From Actinomycetota bacterium (GTDB lineage Bacteria; Actinomycetota; Rubrobacteria; Rubrobacterales; Rubrobacteraceae): a stretch of 7,937 nucleotides of DNA. The first letter of the stretch is position 1. Each line of letters opens with the position of its first letter. The position numbers and the translations under genes are program-made. Location of the stretch: the NCBI GenBank assembly GCA_020200675.1, contig JAIVIG010000307.1, positions 1 through 7,937 on the forward strand. Reading direction: 5' to 3'. Under the pieces are notes generated by a model. The model worked only from the letters and a program-made list of their open reading frames with translations. It was not told the origin of the DNA and did not search any database. Shown here piece after piece: positions 1 to 6,659 of this stretch.

Positions 1-2359
1 CCTCCGCACAGATCAGTAACGCCTGCCACACTCGCATCGGCGAGGCGGGCATGTCCACGTGGGTGACGCCCTCGTGCGCGAGCGCGTCTATGACGGCGTT
101 GATGACCGCCGGGGAGGAGGCTATCGCCCCCGACTCGCCGATACCCTTGACCCCCAGCGGGTTCGACGGGGAGGGCGTCTCGGTACGGTCGAGGACGACG
201 TTGGGGATCTCGGGCGCGCCGGGGATCATGTAGTCCATCATCGTGCCGGTCTTCAGGTTGCCGTCCGCGTCGTAGACGACGCCCTCGTACAGGGCCTGGG
301 CGATGCCCTGGGCGATGCCGCCGTGCAACTGGCCTTCCACGATCTTCGGGTTGACCACCGGGCCGCAGTCGTCCACGGCGACGTACTTCAAGATGGAGAC
401 CTTGCCGGTCTCGGTGTCCACCTCGACCGCGCAGACGTGTGTCCCGTAGGGCCAGGTGAAGTTGGGCGGGTCGAAGACCATGCTCTCGTCGAGGGTCGGC
501 TCCATCCCCTCCGGCAGGTCCGCCCCCAGGTACGCCGTCGCCGCGACGTCCTGAATCGCTACGTTCAGATCCGGCGAGCCCGCAACGCTGAACCTGCCGC
601 CCTCGAACTCGATGTCGTCCTCGGCGGCCTCGAGCATGTGCGCCGCTACCTTCCTGGCCTTCTCGACGACCTTTTCGCACGCGAGGTGCACAGCCACGCC
701 GCCCACGGAGAGGCTTCTGGAGCCGTAGGTGTCGCGGCCCAGGGGAGAGACGGACGTGTCGCCGTGCAGGACCTCCACGTCGTCCACGTCCACGCCGAGG
801 GCGTCGGCCACGAGTTGGGACCAGGAGGTCTCGTGGCCCTGGCCATGAGGCGAGGTGCCGGTAACGACCTCGACCTTGCCCGTCATGAGCACCCGCACGT
901 TCGCCGCCTCCCATCCCCCGCTCTGCAGCCGGACGCCGGCGGCGATCTTCGAGGGCGAGAGGCCGCCGCTCTCGGTGAAGTTGCCGATGCCGATGCCGAC
1001 CTGTTTTACGTCCTCGGCATCCCGGCGCCGGCTCTGCTCGGCGCGCATCCCGTCGTAGTCGAACAGATCCAGGGCCTTGCGCATGCACGCCTCGTAATCG
1101 CCGGAGTCGTACTGGACGCCCGCGGGGGCGGTCGTCGGCTCGTCGAACAGCGGCATGAGGTTCTTCAAGCGCAGCTCCGCCGGGTCCATGCGCAGCTCGC
1201 GCGCCAGGGCGTCCAAGATCCGCTCGTGCCCGTACGCCGCCTCCGAGCGCCCCGCGCCGCGGTAGGCGTCGGTCGGGGTGAGGTTGGTGAAGGCCCCGGT
1301 GCATTCGAAGGAGTAGGCCCCGAAGGAGTAGAGGCCGGGGAAGGTGAAGGCGCCGAGGACGGCGATGCCCGGGGTCAGGAGCTGCAGGTAGGCGCCCATG
1401 TCCGCGACGAGCTTCACCTTCATCCCCAGGATCTCACCGTCCCGCTTCGCCGCGAGCTCCATGTACTGCACCTGCCCCCGGCCGTGGATGGTCGCCACGT
1501 GGTTCTCCGACCTGTCCTCGACCCACTTGACCGGCACGCCGAGCCTCCTGGCGAGCGCCAGCGCCAGGGCTTCTTCGGCGTAGACGTTCAGCTTGGAACC
1601 GAAGCCGCCGCCCACGTCCGGCGCCACGACCCGCAGCTTGTTCTCCGGCACCCCGCACATCGCCGCGAGCACGTCCTTGACGAAGTGCGGGACCTGGGTT
1701 GAGGTGTACACGACGAAGCCGCCGTGAGCCGGCTCGGGCTGGACCACCACGGCCCGCGGCTCGATGGCGCTCGGGATCAGACGCTGCTGCACGTAACGCT
1801 CGCTCACCACCACGTCCGCCCTGCCGAAGGCGTCCTCGACGTCCCCGGTCGCGAGCGTCCAGGTGTAGCACTCGTTGGTGCCGAACTGCTCATGCACCAG
1901 GGGAGCCCCCTCCTCCAGGGCAGCCTCCACGTCGACCACCACGTCCATCGGCTCGTAGTCGACCTCGATGGACTGCAGGGCATCCTGGGCTTTGTAGCGG
2001 TCCATCGCGACGACGACGGCCACCCCGTCGCCCACGTGGTTCACCTCGCCCCGGGCCAGGGGCCAGTGGTCCGGCACCTTGATGTCCTCCGTGACCGGCC
2101 AGCCGCAGGGGATGCCAACCGCCCATTCGTCCGCCAGGTCCTCGCCGGTAAAAGCCGCGACGACGCCCGGCTGCTCCAGAGCGCCCGAGACGTCCACGCG
2201 CGTCACCTCCGCGTGCGCGTAGGGGCTGCGGAGCACGCCTACGTGCAGCATCTCCGGGAGCTTGATGTTGTCCGTCCAGTTAGCGCGGCCCGTGAGAAGG
2301 GCTGGATCCTCTTTGCGCGGGACGCTGCTCCCCACGTACCGCTCGACCGTCTCGGCCAT
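1..2359 (-). CDS. Molybdopterin-binding large subunit, xanthine dehydrogenase / form II CO dehydrogenase-like family (3' end cut by window edge)
   Basis: This is the catalytic large subunit of a molybdenum hydroxylase, which normally works in the cytoplasm with an FAD medium subunit and a 2Fe-2S small subunit. The minus frame is open for 786 codons from ATG 2359-2357 to the left edge. The start follows an AAGGAG ribosome site 7 nt upstream and gives the usual N-terminus (ERYVGSSVPRKED). Visible landmarks are the cofactor motif DVGGGFGSK (about residues 248-256), the active-site loop AYRGAGR (365-371), GQGHE (about 506-510) and GVKGIGESGA, whose Glu742 matches the catalytic base of the family. 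AYRGAGR is the form II loop; true CO-oxidising form I enzymes have AYxCSFR, whose Cys holds copper. The substrate is therefore not assignable, and CO is unlikely as the main one. Family members are about 780-800 residues, so only a few C-terminal residues should be missing. The Fe-S and FAD subunits are not in the window and may lie to the left. Confidence 0.93.
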   Translation of the reverse strand, partial: MAETVERYVGSSVPRKEDPALLTGRANWTDNIKLPEMLHVGVLRSPYAHAEVTRVDVSGALEQPGVVAAFTGEDLADEWAVGIPCGWPVTEDIKVPDHWPLARGEVNHVGDGVAVVVAMDRYKAQDALQSIEVDYEPMDVVVDVEAALEEGAPLVHEQFGTNECYTWTLATGDVEDAFGRADVVVSERYVQQRLIPSAIEPRAVVVQPEPAHGGFVVYTSTQVPHFVKDVLAAMCGVPENKLRVVAPDVGGGFGSKLNVYAEEALALALARRLGVPVKWVEDRSENHVATIHGRGQVQYMELAAKRDGEILGMKVKLVADMGAYLQLLTPGIAVLGAFTFPGLYSFGAYSFECTGAFTNLTPTDAYRGAGRSEAAYGHERILDALARELRMDPAELRLKNLMPLFDEPTTAPAGVQYDSGDYEACMRKALDLFDYDGMRAEQSRRRDAEDVKQVGIGIGNFTESGGLSPSKIAAGVRLQSGGWEAANVRVLMTGKVEVVTGTSPHGQGHETSWSQLVADALGVDVDDVEVLHGDTSVSPLGRDTYGSRSLSVGGVAVHLACEKVVEKARKVAAHMLEAAEDDIEFEGGRFSVAGSPDLNVAIQDVAATAYLGADLPEGMEPTLDESMVFDPPNFTWPYGTHVCAVEVDTETGKVSILKYVAVDDCGPVVNPKIVEGQLHGGIAQGIAQALYEGVVYDADGNLKTGTMMDYMIPGAPEIPNVVLDRTETPSPSNPLGVKGIGESGAIASSPAVINAVIDALAHEGVTHVDMPASPMRVWQALLICAE

Positions 2360-2431
2360 GCCACAGCTCCTTCCCCGGAGGACTACCCTACACCGCGTTC
2401 CCCGTACACGTATCGCCTGTTCCCAACGCGG

Positions 2432-2460
2432 ATTATGCAAGCCTCCCCAATCCGCCGCAA
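2432..2460 (-). promoter_or_regulatory. Candidate sigma70-type promoter of the molybdenum hydroxylase gene
   Basis: On the minus strand TTGCGG (2460-2455) and CATAAT (2437-2432) are separated by 17 nt. The -10 box matches the consensus at five of six positions and the -35 box at three. It would give a leader of about 65 nt before ATG 2359. The call rests on sequence resemblance only. Confidence 0.3.
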
Positions 2461-2547
2461 ACGACGAAAACCGGAACGGCCCGTGGCCCCCCGACCAGGA
2501 GCTCCGTGGGAGACTCGCGCCCTCCGACAGAGGCTTTCTGGTCTATT

Positions 2548-2585
2548 GCTTACACAGAGCTTAGGTGTCGCTTAAGCAAGCCTTA
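2548..2585 (+). promoter_or_regulatory. Tandem 11-nt-phased GCTTA direct repeats, possible response-regulator box
   Basis: GCTTA occurs at 2548, 2559 and 2570, exactly 11 nt apart, followed by the variant GCCTTA at 2580. One helical turn between direct repeats is the arrangement bound by OmpR/PhoB-type response regulators such as PhoP. The block ends about 17 nt upstream of the -35 box proposed for the membrane-protein gene, a usual place for an activator. The regulator itself cannot be named. Confidence 0.35.
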
Positions 2586-2602
2586 AAACCGCTTCGAAAC
2601 CC

Positions 2603-2631
2603 TTGCGCCGCCCAAGACGTCCGAGTATCAA
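2603..2631 (+). promoter_or_regulatory. Candidate sigma70-type promoter of the DoxX-like gene
   Basis: TTGCGC (2603-2608) and TATCAA (2626-2631) are separated by 17 nt. The -10 box matches four of six consensus positions and the -35 box three. Transcription would start near 2638 and leave a leader of roughly 130 nt. The -35 core resembles that of the divergent promoter (TTGCG in both), which slightly strengthens both calls. Confidence 0.3.
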
Positions 2632-2766
2632 TCATCACGTAAGCAGTACCACCGGATATCGACGAGGAAAGGGAGCGATAGTAATCGAAGAAGTCAATGT
2701 TATTGGCGGCTCCGCCGGCGGCGGTGTCGCAGGACTTCGATGAAGATCTCTAAGGAGGAGCACTAG

Positions 2767-3210
2767 ATGGACACCCTATTCACTACCGTGCAGCGGATCG
2801 CGGCGCCGTTCTTGCGGATCAGCCTCGGCATCATCCTACTCTGGATAGGCGCCTTGAAGTTTGTGGACCCCAGCCCCATCGTGGAGCTACTCGGGGCGTC
2901 TTTGCCTTTCCTCGCCTTCGAGGGGTTCGTCTACGTACTCGGTGTGTTCGAGATACTTGCCGCGCTCGCCCTGATCCTCGGAATCGGCGTCCGCTACGCG
3001 GGGCTGTTGGTGCTGGCGCTCTTCGCCGGGACGCTGACGATCTTCGTGATCTCCCCGGCGGTGACGGGCTTTCCGTTCCTCAACATGGCCGGGCAGTTCT
3101 TGCTGAAGGATCTCGTCCTCTTCGCAGCGACGTTCGCGGTGATCGCGGCCGACTACGCAAAGGCGCGGGAGCACGGCACGGAGACGCAACCGGATTTCCG
3201 AAGGGCTTGA
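2767..3210 (+). CDS. Small DoxX/DUF417-like four-helix membrane protein
   Basis: This 147-residue integral membrane protein has four hydrophobic segments, at roughly residues 16-34, 48-73, 78-96 and 112-132. Features typical of the DoxX/DUF417 (YkgB/RclC-like) group are LWIGALKF in helix 1, a Glu within helix 2 (GVFEILAAL), a short segment with ISPAVTGFPFLN, and GQFLLKDLVLF leading into helix 4. Members have been linked to redox or thiol stress and quinone-related functions, but no reaction can be assigned here. ATG 2767 is preceded by a strong AAGGAGG site with about 8 nt spacing. The gene is divergent from the molybdenum hydroxylase gene and may share its control region. Its stop codon (3208-3210) touches the target duplication of the insertion sequence that follows, so the coding region survived but the original 3' end of the transcript was displaced. 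Confidence 0.85.
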   Translation: MDTLFTTVQRIAAPFLRISLGIILLWIGALKFVDPSPIVELLGASLPFLAFEGFVYVLGVFEILAALALILGIGVRYAGLLVLALFAGTLTIFVISPAVTGFPFLNMAGQFLLKDLVLFAATFAVIAADYAKAREHGTETQPDFRRA

Positions 3211-3214
3211 GCAG
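3209..3214 (+). repeat. Target-site duplication, left copy
   Basis: GAGCAG directly abuts the left inverted repeat and is repeated at 4677-4682 beyond the right one. Its first two bases are the last two of the TGA stop of the DoxX-like gene, so the insertion left the reading frame intact. Confidence 0.85.
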
Positions 3215-3230
3215 CTCGACTTTAGCCATT
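3215..3230 (+). repeat. Left terminal inverted repeat of the insertion sequence
   Basis: The 16 bases CTCGACTTTAGCCATT match the reverse complement of 4661-4676 without mismatch. The transposase stop codon (TAA, 3231-3229) overlaps the inner end of this repeat. Confidence 0.9.
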
Positions 3231-4612
3231 ACGCTACATAGCAGAGCGCATCGGTCAAGCGTTCCATGAAGGCACGTGGGACTTTTACCGTCTCGGTATC
3301 CGCGGGCGAGCCGTAAAAAGTCTCCTCCTGAGCCCACAACTCCTTGCGCACCGCGGCGAGCGCATCAGCGAAGGTAGGATGTCTCTTGTGGTACCAGGCC
3401 GCCTGCCTAAAGACGCTCGCCGCCTGTGCCATCCGGCTATGCGCTAACAAAGTGATGAGCGAGAACAGCCCCAACAGCGCCGGTGTGGTCCTCCTTATCG
3501 CCAGCTCTGACCACTGCCTCTGCGTTTCGAATCCCAGATGCCTACGCATCTCCTGGAAGGTCACCTCCAGCTGCCAGCGCATCACAAACCAGGAGAGGAT
3601 CTTCTGCGGATCGGCTTCAAGGTCGGTACACAGAAGGGCCTGGGTTTTGAACTCTTTTTGTGGATCGCGCACTAAAACCCAGCGCAGGGGTACGGCGAAT
3701 AAGCCCGTGCTGTACCACACGGCTGTCTCAGAAGAGATCTCGACCATACGCTCCCCGCTCCCATACCAATTAGCGATCTTGGTGGGCTTCCAAACGGTGG
3801 CAGGATCTTCGGCCACTACCGAAAGGTTGGGCAAGCGCTCGCCCTTGAGGCGAGGCCTTCCTCTCTGCCCACGACGGCGTGGAGGAGCCGGCTCTCGTAG
3901 AGGGCAGCATCCAGCCGAAGTCGGGTGATGAAGGTCACGGGCCTGCTCAAGCTTCGGCAACGAAAGAGCAGCTTGAGAGAGGCATAGGCGCTGTCTGCCA
4001 CCGCGACGATCTCGCGTTTTGGATACCAGCGCCTTACCTCCAAGAGCAGCTGCCAGGCCCACTCGGTTATCTTCTTGTGCCGTTTGCCCCGCTGGGCAGC
4101 GTAGCGCTCGGAAGGAGCCAGAGCACTCAGAAACGGCAAGGCCCAAACTCGCGTGGTCCAAGGGATCTCCACCAATAGCATTACGCACACCCACCGCAGC
4201 CCGCTGCTCTTCACGAAGTTTTCGTGGGTGGAGCGAACCGGATCTCGGTAGACACCCTTGGCAGAGATCTTCTTCCCCCAACGCCTCTCCAACGTCTCGT
4301 CGATGCCGAGGATGAGTGGACCTTCTCCGACAAACGCCTCTAGGAGCAATCCCAATAAGATACGACTCGCTTCACGGCTGGACCAACTAGCGTGGCTGAG
4401 CACCCGATGGTAACGATGGAACCGCTTGTGTTGGTCCAAGCCCCCGTGACCCCGATTGCACGTAAGGCCGAGCTGACCGTTCGTCGGCCCGGAGTGAGGA
4501 TTGCGCCCGCCAGAAGCACTTGGGCATGGTGCCAGACGCGCTTTGAGAAAAGTGGCGCGAGTGGGGCCAAAATCCGTATCATCGTGGTTGGTAGGGTATG
4601 CACTTCGATCAC
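3229..4612 (-). pseudogene. DDE transposase broken by two frameshifts
   Basis: Three consecutive minus frames each carry part of one transposase. The N-terminal part (APLFSKRVWHHAQVLLAG, about 4585-4445) is read from GTG 4612 or, with a better spaced AGAGGTGA site, GTG 4603. At the GGGGG run (4445-4441) one base is missing relative to a continuous product, and the frame moves to HKRFHRYHRVLS onward. That part contains the first two catalytic Asp (LILGIDETLERR and IVAVADSAYASL). At GAGAG (3896-3892) two extra bases shift the frame again, from LDAALYE to PAPPRRRGQRGRPRLKG and on to the TAA stop. The last part has FVMRWQLEVTFQEMR, fitting the IS4-type Y-2-R-3-E-6-K signature with Phe for Tyr and Arg for Lys, and supplies the catalytic Glu. 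All three catalytic residues remain, but no single frame encodes the protein. Either decay or two sequencing errors could explain this; a programmed shift could explain at most the first. Confidence 0.85.
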
Positions 4613-4660
4613 CTCTTTTGGCAGATTGCGGTGACGAACGTACCCTACCCTTCACTCTCA

Positions 4661-4676
4661 AATGGCTAAAGTCGAG
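4661..4676 (-). repeat. Right terminal inverted repeat of the insertion sequence
   Basis: AATGGCTAAAGTCGAG is the exact reverse complement of the left end at 3215-3230. It lies about 50 bp upstream of the transposase start, on the promoter side. Confidence 0.9.
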
Positions 4677-4682
4677 GAGCAG
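4677..4682 (+). repeat. Target-site duplication, right copy
   Basis: GAGCAG follows the right inverted repeat directly and is identical to 3209-3214. Removing one copy together with the element rejoins the DoxX-like gene to its terminator region. Confidence 0.85.
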
Positions 4683-4749
4683 GGTCGCCCGGTAAAGAAG
4701 CTACGGGTGCGGTTGCGATTGGATCAGAGGCCAGGTGAAGGCTACGCGC

Positions 4750-4784
4750 GAGGGCCGGGACCTGACAGCCCCGGCCCTCTTTAT
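4750..4784 (+). terminator. Rho-independent terminator, probably the original one of the DoxX-like gene
   Basis: A perfect 10-bp stem, GAGGGCCGGG (4750-4759) with CCCGGCCCTC (4770-4779), encloses a 10-nt loop and is followed by TTTAT on the plus strand. Without the insertion sequence it would lie 71 nt after the stop of the DoxX-like gene. On the minus strand no T-run follows, so it is less convincing as a bioY terminator, though the hairpin also sits downstream of that convergent gene. I see no gene in 4683-4907 besides this hairpin. Confidence 0.75.
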
Positions 4785-4907
4785 GCTCCTACAACCGCGC
4801 CAGGCAGAGGCCGGTCGGTGGCTGTTGTTTCTTGCTCTTGCGGTCGGCTACAGAGCTACTATGGTTTCGAGACCCAGGGGCCTCCTCGTTCTCCGCAGTG
4901 CTTGATT

Positions 4908-5513
4908 CTACTCCCCGAATTGGGATCGGCCGCCGCCCCGGCGGGCCAGTGCCCATCCGCCGGGCAGTGCGAGCGTGGCTATGGCGATCTTGACCAGGTC
5001 GGCGGGGATAAAGATCAGCATCCCCTGGACTAGCGCGGTCCACAGGTCACCCAAGAAGCCGGCGAGCCAAACCACGCCGAAAGCGTAGATCACGAGCAGG
5101 CCCAGCGTCATCGCCGCCGCCGTCCACACCAGCTTCCGGTCCCAGCCGCGTTCCGCCAGCCAACCCACCAGACCCGCTGCGACCGGGTACGAAACGAGGT
5201 AGCCGCCGGTCGGCCCCAGCATATAAGCGATGCCAGCGCCGGCCGCGAAGACGGGCAGCCCGACCGCGCCCTCGGCCAGGTACAAGAGTAGCGCCAGGGC
5301 GCCGCGCCGGCTCCCGAGCACCGCGCCGGTGAAGAGCACCGCGAGGGGCTGCAGCGTCATCGGCACCGGCCACCACGGGATCGCAACCCGTGCTGAGAGC
5401 GCCACGAAGGCGCTAAAAACCACGACCAGCACGATATCAAAGAGCCATGAACGCGAACGCGGCAACAGAACGTCCACAAGCGTGGTGCGCGGTTGGGTGG
5501 CTAGCGAAGACAT
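4908..5513 (-). CDS. bioY: BioY biotin transporter, substrate-binding S component
   Basis: BioY is the membrane-embedded biotin-binding protein of energy-coupling-factor transporters and can also take up biotin without dedicated BioMN. The 201-residue product is the usual family length and strongly hydrophobic, with about six membrane segments. Family landmarks are PVPMTLQPL (residues 49-57), the run through YLAEGAVGLPVFAAG (about 78-92), GPTGGYL (100-106) and PADLVK (170-175), close to the usual PGDLxK near the C-terminus. ATG 5513-5511 is preceded by a good AAAGGAG site. No ATPase or EcfT gene is in the window, so it either uses a shared ECF module or acts alone. It is the last gene of the minus-strand run, 70 nt behind a biotin carrier protein. 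The pairing suggests that imported biotin supplies that carrier. Confidence 0.95.
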   Translation of the reverse strand: MSSLATQPRTTLVDVLLPRSRSWLFDIVLVVVFSAFVALSARVAIPWWPVPMTLQPLAVLFTGAVLGSRRGALALLLYLAEGAVGLPVFAAGAGIAYMLGPTGGYLVSYPVAAGLVGWLAERGWDRKLVWTAAAMTLGLLVIYAFGVVWLAGFLGDLWTALVQGMLIFIPADLVKIAIATLALPGGWALARRGGGRSQFGE

Positions 5514-5583
5514 GTTTCTCCTTTGTTGGTATTGGCTGTTATGACTACACAGGTTCAGCCAGGTGAATTATGGCACAGCCGCC

Positions 5584-5823
5584 CTACTCTAGCTCGACGA
5601 GATCCTGGCCCGCGTCCACGGCGTCCTCGTTCTCCACGAGGAACTTCGAGACGGTGCCGTCTTCCTCGACCTTTACCTCGTGGAAGGACTTCATAACCTC
5701 TATGAGCCCGACGGTGTCCCCCGCCGAGACCTCATCGCCCTCCTCGACGTAGACGTCGCTCTCGGGGTCGGGGCGGCGGTAGAAGGTGCCGGGCATCTGG
5801 GCTTTGATGGTGTTGTCGGCCAA
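5584..5823 (-). CDS. Small biotin carboxyl carrier protein (acetyl-CoA carboxylase BCCP-like)
   Basis: This free-standing 79-residue biotinyl domain shuttles a carboxyl group between a biotin carboxylase and a carboxyltransferase. It opens with IKAQMPGTFYRRP, typical of BCCP domains, and has the attachment motif EVMKSF with the acceptor Lys at residue 45, 34 residues before the C-terminus, the usual spacing. Unlike AccB of fatty acid synthesis (about 150 residues or more) it lacks the N-terminal region and Pro/Ala-rich linker, so it looks like a dedicated carrier of another carboxylase. The start is TTG 5823-5821, chosen because GAAGGGAG lies 8 nt upstream and the BCCP fold begins at once; no ATG fits. 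It sits between the pxpA-like gene and bioY on the same strand. Its partner is probably a PxpB/PxpC-type transferase, by neighbourhood only. A lipoyl domain is less likely because of the MK biotin motif. Confidence 0.9.
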   Translation of the reverse strand: MADNTIKAQMPGTFYRRPDPESDVYVEEGDEVSAGDTVGLIEVMKSFHEVKVEEDGTVSKFLVENEDAVDAGQDLVELE

Positions 5824-5863
5824 GGTAGCGCTCCCTTCGGTCGGAGTGAGTAGTGTTTTTCTC

Positions 5864-5905
5864 GACTCCTGACTCCCTATTCCCTACTCCCTACTCTCTG
5901 CTCGG
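5864..5905. repeat. Heptanucleotide tandem array, TACTCCC-like, six units
   Basis: Reading from 5864 in steps of seven gives GACTCCT, GACTCCC, TATTCCC, TACTCCC, TACTCTC and TGCTCGG. The centre is well conserved and the edges decay. It resembles the short heptanucleotide tandem repeats (STRR) described in cyanobacteria. It overlaps the 3' end of the pxpA-like gene, whose TAG stop (5879-5877) and last residues EQRVGSRE fall inside it. Confidence 0.75.
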
Positions 5906-6659
5906 CGCGCCCGAGGGGACGGACCTCGATGTCGTTCTCCCCGAGCTTCCGGACTATCGCCTCGGCCAGCGTCGCGGCGCCAGGGGTGTCGCTGTGGACG
6001 CAGACCGAGTCCGAGGGGATATCTATGTCGTTGCCGTTCACGGTGGTGACCTTGCCCTCGGTCAGGCCCCGGACGACCCTGTCGCCTACCTCCTCCGGGT
6101 CCAGCTCGTCGGTCACCTTGCGGGTAAAGACGATCTGACCCTCGTCGTTGTAGTCGCGGTCGGCGAAGAACTCGGTCGCGACCGGCTGGTCCATCTTCTT
6201 GGCAACCTCGTAGGTCGCCGACGCCCGCATGCAGTAGATGACGAGGTCCGGGTCGACCTTCTGGATAGCCTCGATGATGGCGCGCGAGATCTCCTCGTCA
6301 CGGGCAGCGGTCATGTACAGGGAGGCGTGGGGCTTTACGTGCTGGACCTCCATATCGTAGTAGCGAGCGAACTCGCGCAGGGCGCCGAGCTGGTAGATAA
6401 GCTCGTCGTGGACCTCCTCCGGCGTAACGGACATCTCCACGCGCCCGAAGCCCACGAGATCCCGGTAGCCATTGTGGATGCCCACGGCGACGCCGTGCTC
6501 CTTGGCCAAAGCCACGGTCTTGCGCATGACGTGCGGGTCGCCCGCGTGGAAGCCGCCCGCAACGTTGGCGGAAGTGATGTACCGCATCAGCTCCTCGTCG
6601 GCGCCGAAGCTGTAAGGGCCGAAGCTCTCGCCCATATCGCAGTTGAAGTCTATTTGCAT
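5877..6659 (-). CDS. pxpA: LamB/YcsF family protein, PxpA-like 5-oxoprolinase subunit
   Basis: In the known system PxpA works with PxpB and PxpC to open 5-oxoproline to glutamate using ATP in the cytoplasm. The 260-residue product has the family start MQIDFNCDMGE, the FHAGD motif (37-41), DLVGFGR (67-73), HVKPH (107-111), the FADR segment and VCVHSDTPGA. ATG 6659 follows a GGGAGG site 4 nt away. Several positions that are usually fixed differ: N-x-A-C-GFHAGD has Gly35 in place of Cys, GAHPG/S is GIHNG (60-64), HVKPHGALYN is HVKPHASLYM, and CVHGDTPGA has Ser for Gly. The fold should be intact, but the chemistry or substrate may differ from canonical PxpA. The normal family end is near EVRPLG; the remaining residues are encoded by a short repeat array. 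It lies between pxpC and a biotin carrier gene. Confidence 0.9.
   Translation of the reverse strand: MQIDFNCDMGESFGPYSFGADEELMRYITSANVAGGFHAGDPHVMRKTVALAKEHGVAVGIHNGYRDLVGFGRVEMSVTPEEVHDELIYQLGALREFARYYDMEVQHVKPHASLYMTAARDEEISRAIIEAIQKVDPDLVIYCMRASATYEVAKKMDQPVATEFFADRDYNDEGQIVFTRKVTDELDPEEVGDRVVRGLTEGKVTTVNGNDIDIPSDSVCVHSDTPGAATLAEAIVRKLGENDIEVRPLGRAEQRVGSRE

Larger units (their letters stand above)
3215..4676. mobile_element. Complete 1462-bp insertion sequence with decayed DDE transposase (IS4/IS701-like)
   Basis: The ends are perfect 16-bp inverted repeats: CTCGACTTTAGCCATT at 3215-3230 and its complement at 4661-4676. The element is flanked on both sides by the 6-bp direct repeat GAGCAG (3209-3214 and 4677-4682), as expected of a target-site duplication. 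The single transposase gene lies on the minus strand, opposite to the preceding membrane-protein gene. The transposase shows the IS4-type C-terminal signature. A 6-bp duplication is not typical of either IS4 (longer) or IS701 (4 bp), so the family name is tentative. Confidence 0.9.

Noticed and set aside
59..1702. Long plus-strand open frame (547 codons) opposite the molybdenum hydroxylase gene
   Set aside because: It has no recognisable family and reflects GC-rich codon bias of the minus-strand gene, whose motifs are clear throughout. The same applies to 1724-2575.
2495..2509. GGAGCTCC palindrome with flanking CCA/TGG in the divergent intergenic region
   Set aside because: It is short, bulged and GC-rich, so likely chance; no second copy was seen.
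2678..2743. Short frame reading VIEEVNVIGGSAGGGVAGLR, perhaps a vestigial glycine-rich motif
   Set aside because: It has no start codon and a coincidental glycine run from GGC-rich sequence.
4662..5033. Plus-strand open frame starting in the right inverted repeat and running to 5033
   Set aside because: It reads through the terminator hairpin and antisense to bioY, and it shows no family features.
4789..5043. Minus-strand open frame overlapping the end of bioY
   Set aside because: It is out of frame with bioY, has no motif, and begins inside the bioY coding region.
5524..5561. BirA operator (TTGT...ACC / GGT...ACAA) before bioY
   Set aside because: Only TTGT and GGTT fragments match; the half-sites are too degenerate to call.
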